DNA of 64,000 nt from Cytophagales bacterium (GCA_004292855.1 RDXN01000059.1:1-64000), one strand, 5' to 3'. Shown: positions 32,918 through 41,220, numbered from the stretch's first letter. A program made the numbers and translations. Notes: generated by a model not told the origin, from the letters alone.

Positions 32918-35125
32918 ATGCCATCTCCTGCCGTTGATCGTCGTCTGTTTCTGAAAACGTTTGGCCTAACCGGTGCGGGCTTGTTGCTGGGCTTCTCGAC
33001 CGATGCCGCCGGGACCGAATCGCTCGTGAACCTGACTGAAGTTCCGGCGCAACCCGTCGTGCTGTCGTTTGAGTTGCACCCGTTTATCGTGATCGACAAC
33101 GCGGGCAGCATCACCCTTATCAACCACCGGCCCGATATGGGTCAGGCGAGTTGGCAGGCCGTGCCGATGATGATTGCCGAGGAACTGGAGGTTCGTATGG
33201 ACCAAATCAGTATCCGGCAGTCGGACGGATTGCGCAAATACGGCGATCAATTGTCGGGGGGGAGCAGCACGGTGCGCACGGGTTGGAAACGCCTGCGCGA
33301 AGCGGGTGCCGCAGCCCGGCAGATGTTCACCACGGCAGCCGCCACCCGCTGGAATGTGAACGAGGGTGACTGTTACGCCGAAAACGGGGCCGTTCATCAC
33401 CGCCCCACCAAACGCACGCTCACCTACGGCGAACTCGTGAACGACGCCAGCAAACTGCCGATCCCAACCACGCTGAAACTCAAAGCCAAAAAAGATTTTA
33501 AGATCATTGGCAAGGCGTTGCCCCGCCCGGAGGTACCTGCCAAAGTGACCGGCAAGGCCGTGTTCGGGATGGATGTGGAAGTGCCCGGCATGTTGTATGC
33601 GAGCATCGAACACAGTCCCCGGATTCACGGTAAGATCCTTTCGGTTGATGAGGTGGCCGCCCGGAAGGTACCGGGTGTGAAAGACGTGGTCCGTACTGAA
33701 CGGACCATGCCCCACCGCTCGTCGGAGGCTGTGGCGGTGTTGGCCACCAACTATTGGGCCGCGTTGCAAGGTCGTCGGGCGTTGAAAGTAACCTGGAACG
33801 ATGGAGACCTCAACCGGCAGATGACCACCGACCGGTACTTCGCCGAACTCCGCGCTCAGGCCGACGCCGAACCCGCCCCCTACTACAAAACCGGCGACTT
33901 TGCCGGAGCTTATTCAGCAGGTACTAAAAAACTACAAGCCAACTACGAAACGCCGTTTCTGGCTCACGCCCCAATGGAACCCGAAGTGGCCATTGCCCAC
34001 GTGAAGCCCGACGGCTCCTGCGAAATCTGGGCACCGGTTCAGGGACCGGACGGAGCCATCGAGGAAGTAGCCAAGCACTTAGGTATTAAACCGGAACAGG
34101 TTAAAGTTAACGTGCCGTTCCTGGGGGGCGCGTTTGGCCGCAAAGCCTATCTGGATTTTGTGTTGGAGGCTGTGAACCTGTCCAAAGCAGCCAAAGCTCC
34201 GGTCAAAGTGATTTGGACCCGGGAAGACGACATTACGCAGGGGCCCTACCGACCCGGCATGTTGAGTGCCATGAAAGGGGCCGTCGATGCCAGTGGCAAC
34301 GTGACCGCCTTTGCCCACACCCTGATCGGTGAGTCGATTCAGGGGCAGGTGTTCAAGAGTCTCAAACCCGGCGAAGCCGACGGGTGGGCTGGTGAAGGAA
34401 TTAGCAAAAATGAAAGCCCGTATGCCTTCCCGAACGCGCTCGTGGGCTGGCGACACGTACGAACCGATATCCCAATTGTCTGGTGGCGGTCGGTGTACCC
34501 CTCAAATAGCAGCTTTGGGCACGAAAGTTTTATGGACGAATTGGCCCATGTCGCCGGTAAAGACCCGTTGGCGTTCCGGCTGTCGTTGCTGAAGGCCCAA
34601 ACCGAAGGCGAAGCCGCCAAAATTGCCCAGCGGTTCATTACTGTACTCGAAACGCTGGCCCAAAAAGCCGAGTGGAACAAACCGCTACCGGCAGGGCAGG
34701 GGCGTGGCGTGGCCATTTGCCGCTCGTTCGATAGCATCTGCGCCCACGCCGTTTTTGTGAGCAAGCAAGGCGCGGGCGTGAAAATCGACCGGGTCGTTAC
34801 GGTGCTCGACTGCGGAATGTACGTGAACCCCGATAACGTGCGGGCGCAAACCGAAGGCAACATCGTGATGGGCATTACGGCAGCGACAAAGTCGGGCATC
34901 ACGTTTGCCAATGGAAAGGCTGAACAACAGAATTTTCACAATTACACCATCATGCGTCAGCCCGAAATGCCTGTGGTTGATATTCACATTGTGGAGAACG
35001 AAGAGGCTCCAGGTGGGGTGGGGGAACCCGGTCTGCCGCCCGTTGCCCCAGCCTTGTGCAACGCTGTTTTTGCGGCAACGGGTAAGCGCGTGCGGACTCT
35101 GCCGTTTAATTTAGCAACCGTGTAA
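32918..35125 (+). CDS. xanthine dehydrogenase family, molybdopterin-binding subunit (IorB-like)
   Basis: The 735-aa protein starts with a twin-arginine signal (RRLFLKTFGLTGAGLLLGFS). It shows the aldehyde-oxidase/isoquinoline-oxidoreductase large-subunit motifs: NHRPDMGQASWQAVPMM, two MoCo-binding halves with APVQGPDGAIEE and VPFLGGAFGRKAYLDF, and the terminal GGVGEPGLPPVAPALCNAVF whose Glu is the catalytic base. Family members oxidise N-heterocycles or aldehydes and need a 2Fe-2S subunit for electron transfer. None lies beside it here, so the partner must be elsewhere or the substrate differs. Length is normal for the IorB type. Confidence 0.9.
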   Translation: MPSPAVDRRLFLKTFGLTGAGLLLGFSTDAAGTESLVNLTEVPAQPVVLSFELHPFIVIDNAGSITLINHRPDMGQASWQAVPMMIAEELEVRMDQISIRQSDGLRKYGDQLSGGSSTVRTGWKRLREAGAAARQMFTTAAATRWNVNEGDCYAENGAVHHRPTKRTLTYGELVNDASKLPIPTTLKLKAKKDFKIIGKALPRPEVPAKVTGKAVFGMDVEVPGMLYASIEHSPRIHGKILSVDEVAARKVPGVKDVVRTERTMPHRSSEAVAVLATNYWAALQGRRALKVTWNDGDLNRQMTTDRYFAELRAQADAEPAPYYKTGDFAGAYSAGTKKLQANYETPFLAHAPMEPEVAIAHVKPDGSCEIWAPVQGPDGAIEEVAKHLGIKPEQVKVNVPFLGGAFGRKAYLDFVLEAVNLSKAAKAPVKVIWTREDDITQGPYRPGMLSAMKGAVDASGNVTAFAHTLIGESIQGQVFKSLKPGEADGWAGEGISKNESPYAFPNALVGWRHVRTDIPIVWWRSVYPSNSSFGHESFMDELAHVAGKDPLAFRLSLLKAQTEGEAAKIAQRFITVLETLAQKAEWNKPLPAGQGRGVAICRSFDSICAHAVFVSKQGAGVKIDRVVTVLDCGMYVNPDNVRAQTEGNIVMGITAATKSGITFANGKAEQQNFHNYTIMRQPEMPVVDIHIVENEEAPGGVGEPGLPPVAPALCNAVFAATGKRVRTLPFNLATV

Positions 35126-35128
35126 TTC

Positions 35129-35302
35129 GGGCTAAAGCCCTCATAAAGCTTTGACACGGAGTTGCACGGAGGTGGCACGGAGTTTCACAGAGAAAAAAAT
35201 TACAGAACACATGAAGATTTTATTTACAAAGAATCCTCCGTGAAACTCTGTGTTATCTCCGTGTATCTCTGTGTCAAAGCTTTTCTAAGGGGCTTCAGCC
35301 CC
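35129..35302. repeat. long imperfect inverted repeat
   Basis: GGGCTAAAGCCC (35129-35140) and AAAGCTTTGACAC (35145-35157) on the left pair with GTGTCAAAGCTTT (35271-35283) and GGGGCTTCAGCCCC (35289-35302) on the right. Between them CACGGAG/CTCCGTG words recur. It fills the gap after the oxidoreductase gene; no gene is seen. Confidence 0.75.
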
Positions 35303-35320
35303 GTATAAACCATCCAGAAA

Positions 35321-36022
35321 ATGAAAGCAATCCTAACTGTAACCCTGCTCCTGTCAACCCTCGCCCTGCGCCCCCAAACGGGGCCCAATACACAGGGAGC
35401 CTGGAAAATGAGCCGAGGCAACGAAACTAGTATGCTGCTTGTGGCCGACAACTACTACATGCAGACCTCATACGCGCCCGACAAGTACGGTCGAACCCGT
35501 GGGGGCGTCTGGAAACAGGACGGCAACAAAGTAACGATGACTCTGGAGTTCGACACCGAAGACAGCACCCGCGTGGGTAGTAGTCAATCAGTCGATCTGG
35601 CGTCGGGGAATGGGCAGTTAGCGATTATCACACCCAACGGCCAACAAGTCATGACCCGTGTAGATGATGGCTCCGAGAGCAAGTTGGCCGGTTTGTGGCG
35701 CATCACGGGCCGGGCTAACGATCAGGGCGTCATTACGACCATGCAACGCGGTGCTCGCAAAACCCTCAAACTGCTCACCGGCACCCGGTTTCAGTGGGCG
35801 GCCATCAACCCCGAAACAAAACAGTTCAGCGGCACCGGGGGCGGCACGTACACCCTCAAGGATGGCAAGTACACCGAAACGATTGAGTTTTTCTCCCGCG
35901 ACAATTCCCGCGTTGGCAAGTCGCTCACGTTTGATAACAAGCTGACTGGTAACGATTGGATGCACTCAGGCCTTAGCTCAACCGGGGGCAAAGTAAGCGA
36001 GGTCTGGAGCCGGGAAAAATGA
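35321..36022 (+). CDS. secreted protein with duplicated lipocalin-like halves
   Basis: The 233-aa protein has a short signal peptide (MKAILTVTLLLSTLALRPQ). Two halves of similar pattern follow: TQGAWKMSRG...GGVWKQDGNKVTMTLEFD with DSTRVGSSQSVDL, and LAGLWRITGRAN...GGTYTLKDGKYTETIEFF with DNSRVGKSLTFDN. The G-W start and strand pattern fit a lipocalin-like barrel each; the same layout occurs in unnamed Bacteroidota proteins. Function unknown. It has no obvious operon partner. Confidence 0.75.
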   Translation: MKAILTVTLLLSTLALRPQTGPNTQGAWKMSRGNETSMLLVADNYYMQTSYAPDKYGRTRGGVWKQDGNKVTMTLEFDTEDSTRVGSSQSVDLASGNGQLAIITPNGQQVMTRVDDGSESKLAGLWRITGRANDQGVITTMQRGARKTLKLLTGTRFQWAAINPETKQFSGTGGGTYTLKDGKYTETIEFFSRDNSRVGKSLTFDNKLTGNDWMHSGLSSTGGKVSEVWSREK

Positions 36023-36116
36023 CGGATGTGGGTGATAATCAGTTGGGAATTGGGTAGGTTTGTTTGCTTACTATCTTGTTAGTTCGACTAATGCGCCATA
36101 ACCCAGCCGATGCCCC

Positions 36117-36749
36117 ATGATACCCGCCCGAATTTTGCTGGTCGATGACCACGAGGTTGTTCTAGATAGTCTTAGCCTGATGCTTGGCGCGTTGTCCGGC
36201 CTGACCATTGCCGGAAAATGCACCGGCGCATCGGCGGGGTTGGCCTTTCTGAAACATCACAAGGTCGATCTGCTCATCACCGATTTGCAAATGCCCGAAA
36301 AAAGTGGCTTGTTATTGGCTCGTGAAGCCCAGAAACAGTGTCCTACGCTTAAAGTTCTCTTGCTGACCATGGCCGACGATGCGCAAAGCATTTGCGAGGC
36401 CGTGCGGACGGGCGTACATGGCTACGTGTTGAAGCGAGCCAAATCGGACGAGTTGGAACGGGCGATTGGGGTAGTCATGGGCGGAAACACCTACTTCAGT
36501 CCCGACATTGTCGCTCTCTTATCGGCCAGCACGACCGAAACGGCTAATCCCATGCTCGGCCTGAGCGAGCGCGAGATCGAGGTCTTGAAACTAATTGCGA
36601 CCGAGCAGTCGAGTCAGGCGATTGCGGATCAGTTGTTTGTGAGCGTGAAGACCGTTGAAACCCACCGGCGGCATCTGTTTCAGAAACTAAACGTGAAGAG
36701 CGTGGTGGGGCTGGTCAAATATGCGTTTCGGCACGGGCTAACATCCTGA
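36117..36749 (+). CDS. NarL/FixJ-family response regulator
   Basis: The 210-aa protein has a receiver domain (ILLVDDHEVVLDSL, Asp in VDLLITDLQMPEKSGLL, Lys in GYVLKRAKSDELE) and a C-terminal GerE helix-turn-helix (LSEREIEVLKLIATEQSSQ, then VSVKTVETHRRHLFQKLN). It is the likely partner of the HisKA_3 sensor encoded on the opposite strand; their 3' ends overlap by 35 bp. A lone GerE domain at 40029-40229 is similar. Confidence 0.93.
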   Translation: MIPARILLVDDHEVVLDSLSLMLGALSGLTIAGKCTGASAGLAFLKHHKVDLLITDLQMPEKSGLLLAREAQKQCPTLKVLLLTMADDAQSICEAVRTGVHGYVLKRAKSDELERAIGVVMGGNTYFSPDIVALLSASTTETANPMLGLSEREIEVLKLIATEQSSQAIADQLFVSVKTVETHRRHLFQKLNVKSVVGLVKYAFRHGLTS

Positions 36750-38541
36750 CCGGCACCGTAACCTGATGGGTTACCCCCTGCCCTGGCTCTGAGCTGATTT
36801 GCCACGTCCCGCCCAATCCCTCGGCCCGCGCCCGGATATTTTGCAGTCCGCGCCCTTCGCTCATTTTATCGGTCAGGCCAACGCCGTTATCCGTTACGGT
36901 CAGGTTCAGTTGGTTGTCGCTGAGGATCAGAGTAATGCGGGCTTCGCTTGCCTGGGCGTGTTTGAGGATGTTGGTGCAGAGTTCGAGACAAATGCTATAC
37001 ACTTCAAACTCGGTGCGGGCCTCAAAACGGGGTAAATCCGGTGGCAACGTCAACACGAACCGCACGGCGTTGTTGCGGTTGATCTGTTCCACAAAGGTTT
37101 TCAAGGCTCCTGCCAAACCCGTTTTGGTGAGTTGAATGGGCATGAGGTTGTGGGCCAGCAGCCGGACATCGTTGTAGGCCTGGTCCAGGCGTTGGGTCAG
37201 GGTCTGATACAGGTTGCGCTCATCGGTGGTCAGGTTCTGTTTGTTCAGGGCCGAGAGCGTCCATTGCAGCGAGGAGAGCGTGGTGCCGAGGTTATCGTGC
37301 AGGTCGGCGGCCACACGCTGCCGTTCGAGGGTTTGGCCTTGCAGGTGGGCGGCTGAAATGGCGCGATTTTTCTGGCGAAGCCGATAATTGGTAAACAGCA
37401 CAAACGCCATCAACAACCCCAGAACCACCAAACCACCCACAAGCAGTTGTTCCTCAATCTGCTGTTTTTCAATGGTCAGTTGATCCAGTTTTTCCTGTTG
37501 TAGTCTGGTGTCGTAGCGGAGTTGCAATTCGGCCAGTTGCACGGTTGAACGTTGCAGTCGGGTGCTGTCTTCCAGTTGGTTAATGGCCTCCAGTTGGGCC
37601 AGCGCATCCGCTGGTTGGTTTAGGTGTTTGTAGGCATCGAACAGAATACGGTGCGCCTGTAATCGTTTCGAGGGCGACCCATACACATGGGCATACCGCA
37701 AGTACTGTTGGCCATCGGCCACCATCCTAGCATACTCTTTCCGGTAGCGGTGCATGTCGGCACTGAACCAATAATATTGGTAGCGTTCCTGCACAGTCAG
37801 TTTAGGCAAAAACGACTGACACTGCTTCCACATAGATTGGCGACGAGCTTCATCGTTCAGGTGCGTATAGCAAACGGCAAAGTGTAAACAGTTAGCAAAC
37901 GGCATTTCGATATAGCCATTGTGTTGGCTTTCCTGCCAGGATTCATTCAAATAAAATAGTGCCTGCGAGTAGTCGTTGAGCTGCATGTAGGCCCTACTCA
38001 GCCGGAAGTTTAGTGATGCGTAAGACCACCGATTCGGGTGTTTCACCGAGATAGCGATTCCTTCCCGCAGATACCGGATCACGTTACGCATCCCGGTGGT
38101 ATCTGCCCAGTCCCGATCAATATCGGCTACGCCCATCTGCACGTAGGCCAGCAGCATAGTATGGATATTCGACACCTGTTTTAACCGGGGGATGGCCTGT
38201 AGAAAATATGCCTTCGCTTGGGTGGTATTGCCCAATGCCCCTTCGTACTGCCCTTTTCGGTACAGAAGCAAAGCCTCGCCCCAGGGCCACACATACTGCT
38301 GACAGAGAGCCTCGAACCGACGCAGTGGTTTGGTGGCCTTCGTCGGTTGTCCGCTCATAATCCAATACCGGGCGCAACTATCCAGCACACAGGCCAACGC
38401 CGTATCACGGTCACGACTGCCAGGCCGCCGTTCCAATGCCCGCACCTGCTTCATGAGGGTATCGATAGGCGAAGCAAGAGCCTGAGTACAGCCGATAGTG
38501 GTAAGCAACAAAAAGGGTATCAGCGTATAAAGTCGTTGCAT
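36715..38541 (-). CDS. TPR-containing NarL-type sensor histidine kinase
   Basis: The 608-aa protein has an N-terminal export signal (MQRLYTLIPFLLLTTIG, with a possible lipobox at TIGCTQ), about 300 residues of TPR-like helices, a coiled coil, one membrane helix (LVVLGLLMAFVLFTNYRL, near 385), then HisKA_3 with RVAADLHDNLGTTLSSLQW (phospho-acceptor His) and an HATPase domain (ELCTNILKHA; VTDNGVGL; GRGLQNIRARAEGLGG). The periplasmic TPR domain would sense a protein or peptide. The gene converges with and overlaps its likely regulator, an uncommon arrangement that allows antisense effects. ATG 38541 was chosen because it starts the export signal. Confidence 0.9.
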   Translation of the reverse strand: MQRLYTLIPFLLLTTIGCTQALASPIDTLMKQVRALERRPGSRDRDTALACVLDSCARYWIMSGQPTKATKPLRRFEALCQQYVWPWGEALLLYRKGQYEGALGNTTQAKAYFLQAIPRLKQVSNIHTMLLAYVQMGVADIDRDWADTTGMRNVIRYLREGIAISVKHPNRWSYASLNFRLSRAYMQLNDYSQALFYLNESWQESQHNGYIEMPFANCLHFAVCYTHLNDEARRQSMWKQCQSFLPKLTVQERYQYYWFSADMHRYRKEYARMVADGQQYLRYAHVYGSPSKRLQAHRILFDAYKHLNQPADALAQLEAINQLEDSTRLQRSTVQLAELQLRYDTRLQQEKLDQLTIEKQQIEEQLLVGGLVVLGLLMAFVLFTNYRLRQKNRAISAAHLQGQTLERQRVAADLHDNLGTTLSSLQWTLSALNKQNLTTDERNLYQTLTQRLDQAYNDVRLLAHNLMPIQLTKTGLAGALKTFVEQINRNNAVRFVLTLPPDLPRFEARTEFEVYSICLELCTNILKHAQASEARITLILSDNQLNLTVTDNGVGLTDKMSEGRGLQNIRARAEGLGGTWQISSEPGQGVTHQVTVPVRMLARAETHI

Positions 38542-38585
38542 GCGTTGCCCGATAAGGAGTGCAAGTTCTGTTTTTTTGTGGAAAT

Positions 38586-38622
38586 CATGGTTTACCATGA
38601 GGCAATATCAGGGTAAACCATG
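38586..38622. promoter_or_regulatory. inverted repeat upstream of the TPR kinase gene
   Basis: CATGGTTTACC (38586-38596) pairs with GGTAAACCATG (38612-38622) across a 15-nt loop, 45 bp before the kinase start. An operator or leader hairpin is possible. Confidence 0.5.
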
Positions 38623-38669
38623 ACGAGCGTATTGGGCAAGGACGTCCACTTTTGCCTAACAATCCGAAT

Positions 38670-38717
38670 GCAGGTTTCCGCAGACAGCTAAACGCAAAGC
38701 AGGGATTGATTCAGTGA
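38670..38717 (+). pseudogene. relic 3' end of a GerE-domain gene
   Basis: The frame ending at TGA 38715-38717 reads AGFRRQLNAKQGLIQ, which lines up with the end of the lone GerE protein at 40229 (AGLVKEAMRQGLIH). At DNA level GCAGGGATTGATTCA is identical in both places. No start remains upstream. I read it as the remains of a GerE gene that preceded the membrane gene at 38752, as happens at 40029/40271. Confidence 0.4.
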
Positions 38718-38751
38718 GAACCATAAATCGTTTAAACCCCAAATTCATCGT

Positions 38752-39162
38752 ATGTCTCGTTCTTTATTTCTACTCCTTGCTGGCATCTATGGTTTTTTTC
38801 TGGCCATTCCCATGCTGTTTTTTACCGAAAGCAGCCTGCTCAATTACGGCGTTCCAAAGGTCGACCTCGACCACATTGCTATTATGCAATATTTAGGCAT
38901 TTCAAACGCTATGATTGGCCTGTTGTTTCTACTGAACCGCAACCAGCCCAATTCGTATTCGCTCCGCACCGTTCTGTTGTTGGGTGCGCTCAATCCGCTT
39001 GTAGGCGTGGTGGCGGGCGTGTATCATGTGATGGTATTGAATGTGCCCTTCAGTACTTTCTTTGTAGCCGACACCCTGTTTCGGCTCGCTTTAGGCCTGG
39101 CTTTTTTGTACTACTATAATCGGGAGAGTAAAGCGGCAGGGGCGAACGCAGTGTTGGCCTGA
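38752..39162 (+). CDS. small four-helix membrane protein
   Basis: The 136-aa protein has about four hydrophobic segments (SLFLLLAGIYGFFLAIPMLF; ISNAMIGLLFLL; TVLLLGALNPLVGVVAGVY; FRLALGLAFLYYY). It has no enzyme motif. It resembles in size and pattern the 116-aa protein at 40271-40621, and both follow GerE-type sequence, so they may be paralogues from a duplicated pair. Function unknown. Confidence 0.6.
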   Translation: MSRSLFLLLAGIYGFFLAIPMLFFTESSLLNYGVPKVDLDHIAIMQYLGISNAMIGLLFLLNRNQPNSYSLRTVLLLGALNPLVGVVAGVYHVMVLNVPFSTFFVADTLFRLALGLAFLYYYNRESKAAGANAVLA

Positions 39163-39213
39163 CAAAGCTGTTTGCGAACCTATTCCTCCGTAACCACATA
39201 ACGGAACAGACAA

Positions 39214-39245
39214 GCTTCAGGAAAGTTTTTAACCTTTCCTGAAGC
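39214..39245. terminator. hairpin after the small membrane gene
   Basis: GCTTCAGGAAAG (39214-39225) and CTTTCCTGAAGC (39234-39245) pair perfectly with an 8-nt loop beginning TTTTT. Likely terminator. Confidence 0.6.
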
Positions 39246-39346
39246 CCTATTCGCCAACCACCCGATGCGGAGCAAACCCCTAAAAGAGATGGTTGATAAT
39301 GTTGGATTTTGTCAGGTGAACTGAAAAACAACTAAACCAAGGTGTC

Positions 39347-40006
39347 ATGAAGGCATTTGTTAAAGTTAGCAAAGAGTATAAAGCAGTGACTACTATTGTA
39401 GTTTCTGCATTGTCCATTTTTCTATCGACATTTTTTGCTGAGAAGCTTAAAGACAAAGCGACTGCTGCCGCTCTGACAGCCGGTATACTTGGCTTAGTTG
39501 CCTATTTCGTAGGTAAGTTTGCTGAAGACTTGTTAGACAATAGTACCATGTTAAGAAGGAGAATTTTAGGCAACGATTTTATTGATGGGTATTATTTTGA
39601 TACCTCAACCGATAAGTCTCATATCACTTTGGTTCAGATACGACTCAATAATGAATCTTATGTAATAGAGGGGGAAAGTTACAATACAACTACAATGGAG
39701 TTTAACACCTCATGGCAGTCGGAAGTTACATGCTACAAAGAAAGACGTTTGTACATCAATTACTTTCAAATGGGAGGTGAGAATGAGAAAGACTTAACAG
39801 AGCTGGGAATTTTGAATATAAAATTCACAGGTTCACCAACGAACATGTATTCCGGGCATTATCAGGATTACGCAGGTAAACTAGAACACAGAGTAAAAGG
39901 ACTGAAGGTTTCCGAGAAAGAATTAGAGACGTTCAATTATTTTAGAGAACATCAAGACAAACAAATATACATTCGAAAAAAGTTAGGTGCATTGGTCGAG
40001 AAGTAA
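39347..40006 (+). CDS. Cap15-like (S-2TMbeta) orphan membrane effector candidate
   Basis: The 219-aa protein has two N-terminal hydrophobic segments (VTTIVVSALSIFLSTFFA, about 16-33; ALTAGILGLVAYFVGKF, about 43-59) followed by a beta-rich domain of about 130 residues: GYYFDTSTDKSHITLVQIRL, SYVIEGESYNTTTMEFNTSW, RRLYINYFQMG, LGILNIKFTGS, YSGHYQDYAG. Two helices plus a minimal beta-barrel is the plan of Cap15, the CBASS effector that disrupts the membrane after binding a cyclic nucleotide. No CD-NTase lies nearby, so this would be an orphan. The gene is clearly AT-rich for the window, which fits transfer. The fold call is from pattern only. Confidence 0.45.
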   Translation: MKAFVKVSKEYKAVTTIVVSALSIFLSTFFAEKLKDKATAAALTAGILGLVAYFVGKFAEDLLDNSTMLRRRILGNDFIDGYYFDTSTDKSHITLVQIRLNNESYVIEGESYNTTTMEFNTSWQSEVTCYKERRLYINYFQMGGENEKDLTELGILNIKFTGSPTNMYSGHYQDYAGKLEHRVKGLKVSEKELETFNYFREHQDKQIYIRKKLGALVEK

Positions 40007-40028
40007 TGTGTAAATCTCATTTTCACGT

Positions 40029-40229
40029 ATGACCATGACCCTGACCAACCGCCAACAGCAGATTCTGGACATGATTGCTGCCGAACAAACCACCGCTCAA
40101 ATTGCTGCGGCTTTGGGCGTGTCGGTGGCAACGGTCGAGACGCACCGGCGCAACCTCTTCCGAAAGGCGGGGGTGCGGAGCATGGCCGGGCTGGTGAAAG
40201 AGGCTATGCGGCAGGGATTGATTCACTGA
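40029..40229 (+). CDS. stand-alone GerE (LuxR-type) helix-turn-helix protein
   Basis: The 66-aa protein is a full GerE domain and nothing more: TLTNRQQQILDMIAAEQTT, then VSVATVETHRRNLFRKAGVR. It closely resembles the C-terminal domain of the response regulator at 36117-36749 (TVETHRR, NLFRKAGVRSMAGLVKEA against HLFQKLNVKSVVGLVKYA). It could be a free DNA-binding protein or the surviving end of a regulator. It precedes a small membrane protein by 41 bp. Confidence 0.75.
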   Translation: MTMTLTNRQQQILDMIAAEQTTAQIAAALGVSVATVETHRRNLFRKAGVRSMAGLVKEAMRQGLIH

Positions 40230-40236
40230 AATCAAA

Positions 40237-40244
40237 TATATTTG
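40237..40244 (+). promoter_or_regulatory. TAnnTTTG box for the 116-aa membrane gene
   Basis: TATATTTG lies 26 bp before ATG 40271, so this gene can be read separately from the GerE gene. Confidence 0.5.
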
Positions 40245-40270
40245 CCCCTGTACTAAATCCCTCAATACCA

Positions 40271-40621
40271 ATGCAAAAGATGTATAAATCACTTTATGGG
40301 CAATTGGCCTATGTCCTGATCTCAGGCCTCCAACTGGTGTTCATTCCCAACATTATGTTTGCCACCTTCGGTTTGGAGCCTACCCAGGAAATTTGGCCCC
40401 GGATTATGGGGGTGCTGGTGCTGGCTCTGTCGTTTTATTACTACGCGATGGTGCATCACGGCACTCCGCAGGTGGTGCGGGCAACGGTCTACGGACGCCT
40501 ATTTTTCTGCGCCGGACTGGTGGTGTTCGTCCTGATTGGCCTAGGCCCTAAACCGTTGCTCTTGTTTGCAGCCATCGAGACGGGCTTGGCACTCTGGACC
40601 TGGCAGGAGTTGAAGAAATAG
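40271..40621 (+). CDS. small four-helix membrane protein
   Basis: The 116-aa protein has four hydrophobic stretches (LAYVLISGLQLVFIPNIMF; IMGVLVLALSFYYYAMV; GRLFFCAGLVVFVLIGLG; LLLFAAIETGLALW). No enzyme motif is present. It resembles the protein at 38752-39162 in length, helix number and context after a GerE domain. Function unknown. Confidence 0.6.
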   Translation: MQKMYKSLYGQLAYVLISGLQLVFIPNIMFATFGLEPTQEIWPRIMGVLVLALSFYYYAMVHHGTPQVVRATVYGRLFFCAGLVVFVLIGLGPKPLLLFAAIETGLALWTWQELKK

Positions 40622-40625
40622 AGAT

Positions 40626-40919
40626 TTAGAATGAGCGACTGTCTGGGTTCGCGCGGGTGTCAATGACGGCCAAAATCAGAATCAGATCATCGGTGATCTT
40701 ATAGTAGCAGGCTGCATGTTTATGTATGAGGCAACGACGAACGTCCGCGCGTTTTTCAGATACCTGATACATAAACGGCATCCGCTCAATTCGTGACAGC
40801 TTCTCGGCAAACGAGGCCAAAAAATCGGTTTTACTTTTTCGTGAATGGGTTTCTTGTAGAAAAGAAGCAATCTATTCAAGGTCTTCTTTGGCCGTTTGCG
40901 TCAGAACGGTTTCTCTCAT
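40626..40919 (-). pseudogene. ParE/RelE-type toxin gene with premature amber stop
   Basis: The frame from ATG 40919 reads MRETVLTQTAKEDLE, then TAG (complement of 40872-40874), then continues IASFLQETHSRKSKTDFLAS and YKITDDLILILAVIDTRANP to TAA at 40626. Apart from the TAG it is a 97-codon ParE-like toxin with the usual strands and ends. ATGA overlap with the antitoxin is intact. The single in-frame stop at codon 16 should inactivate it. Internal restart at ATG near 40801 would lack the first helices. A sequencing error cannot be excluded. Confidence 0.8.
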
Positions 40920-41137
40920 TTTTGTAGTAAATCATTTAAAAATGATTGGGCGGGAGAGTAACGACCCTCTTGAGCATCCGTTAATCCACGTTGGATACGC
41001 TCTTTCTCGTAGAGAGTAAGGGAGTCCCAGAAGTCGTCAGAAGAAGAAACTCTTTCAAATGATACATTCATATATTGTAAGAGTGTTTCCAAAACTTTTT
41101 CCTGTTCTTCGTTCACGTTTAAAACTAAAGTTGACAT
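40916..41137 (-). CDS. ParD/RelB-type antitoxin
   Basis: This 73-aa protein begins STLVLNVNEEQEKVLETLLQ, has a helical middle, and ends SPAQSFLNDLLQK, typical of short antitoxins that bind DNA at one end and a toxin at the other. It overlaps the disrupted toxin gene by four bases (ATGA). With its toxin gone, it may persist to neutralise related toxins; that is inference. Gene order antitoxin-toxin matches the ParDE class. Confidence 0.7.
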   Translation of the reverse strand: MSTLVLNVNEEQEKVLETLLQYMNVSFERVSSSDDFWDSLTLYEKERIQRGLTDAQEGRYSPAQSFLNDLLQK

Positions 41138-41220
41138 AACACGTGCAGAAATGACGCTTTCTGCTGGCTTGGTTTGTAAGCAAAGATAATCGTATTAGGC
41201 GATTTAATTCCGCAAGCGGC

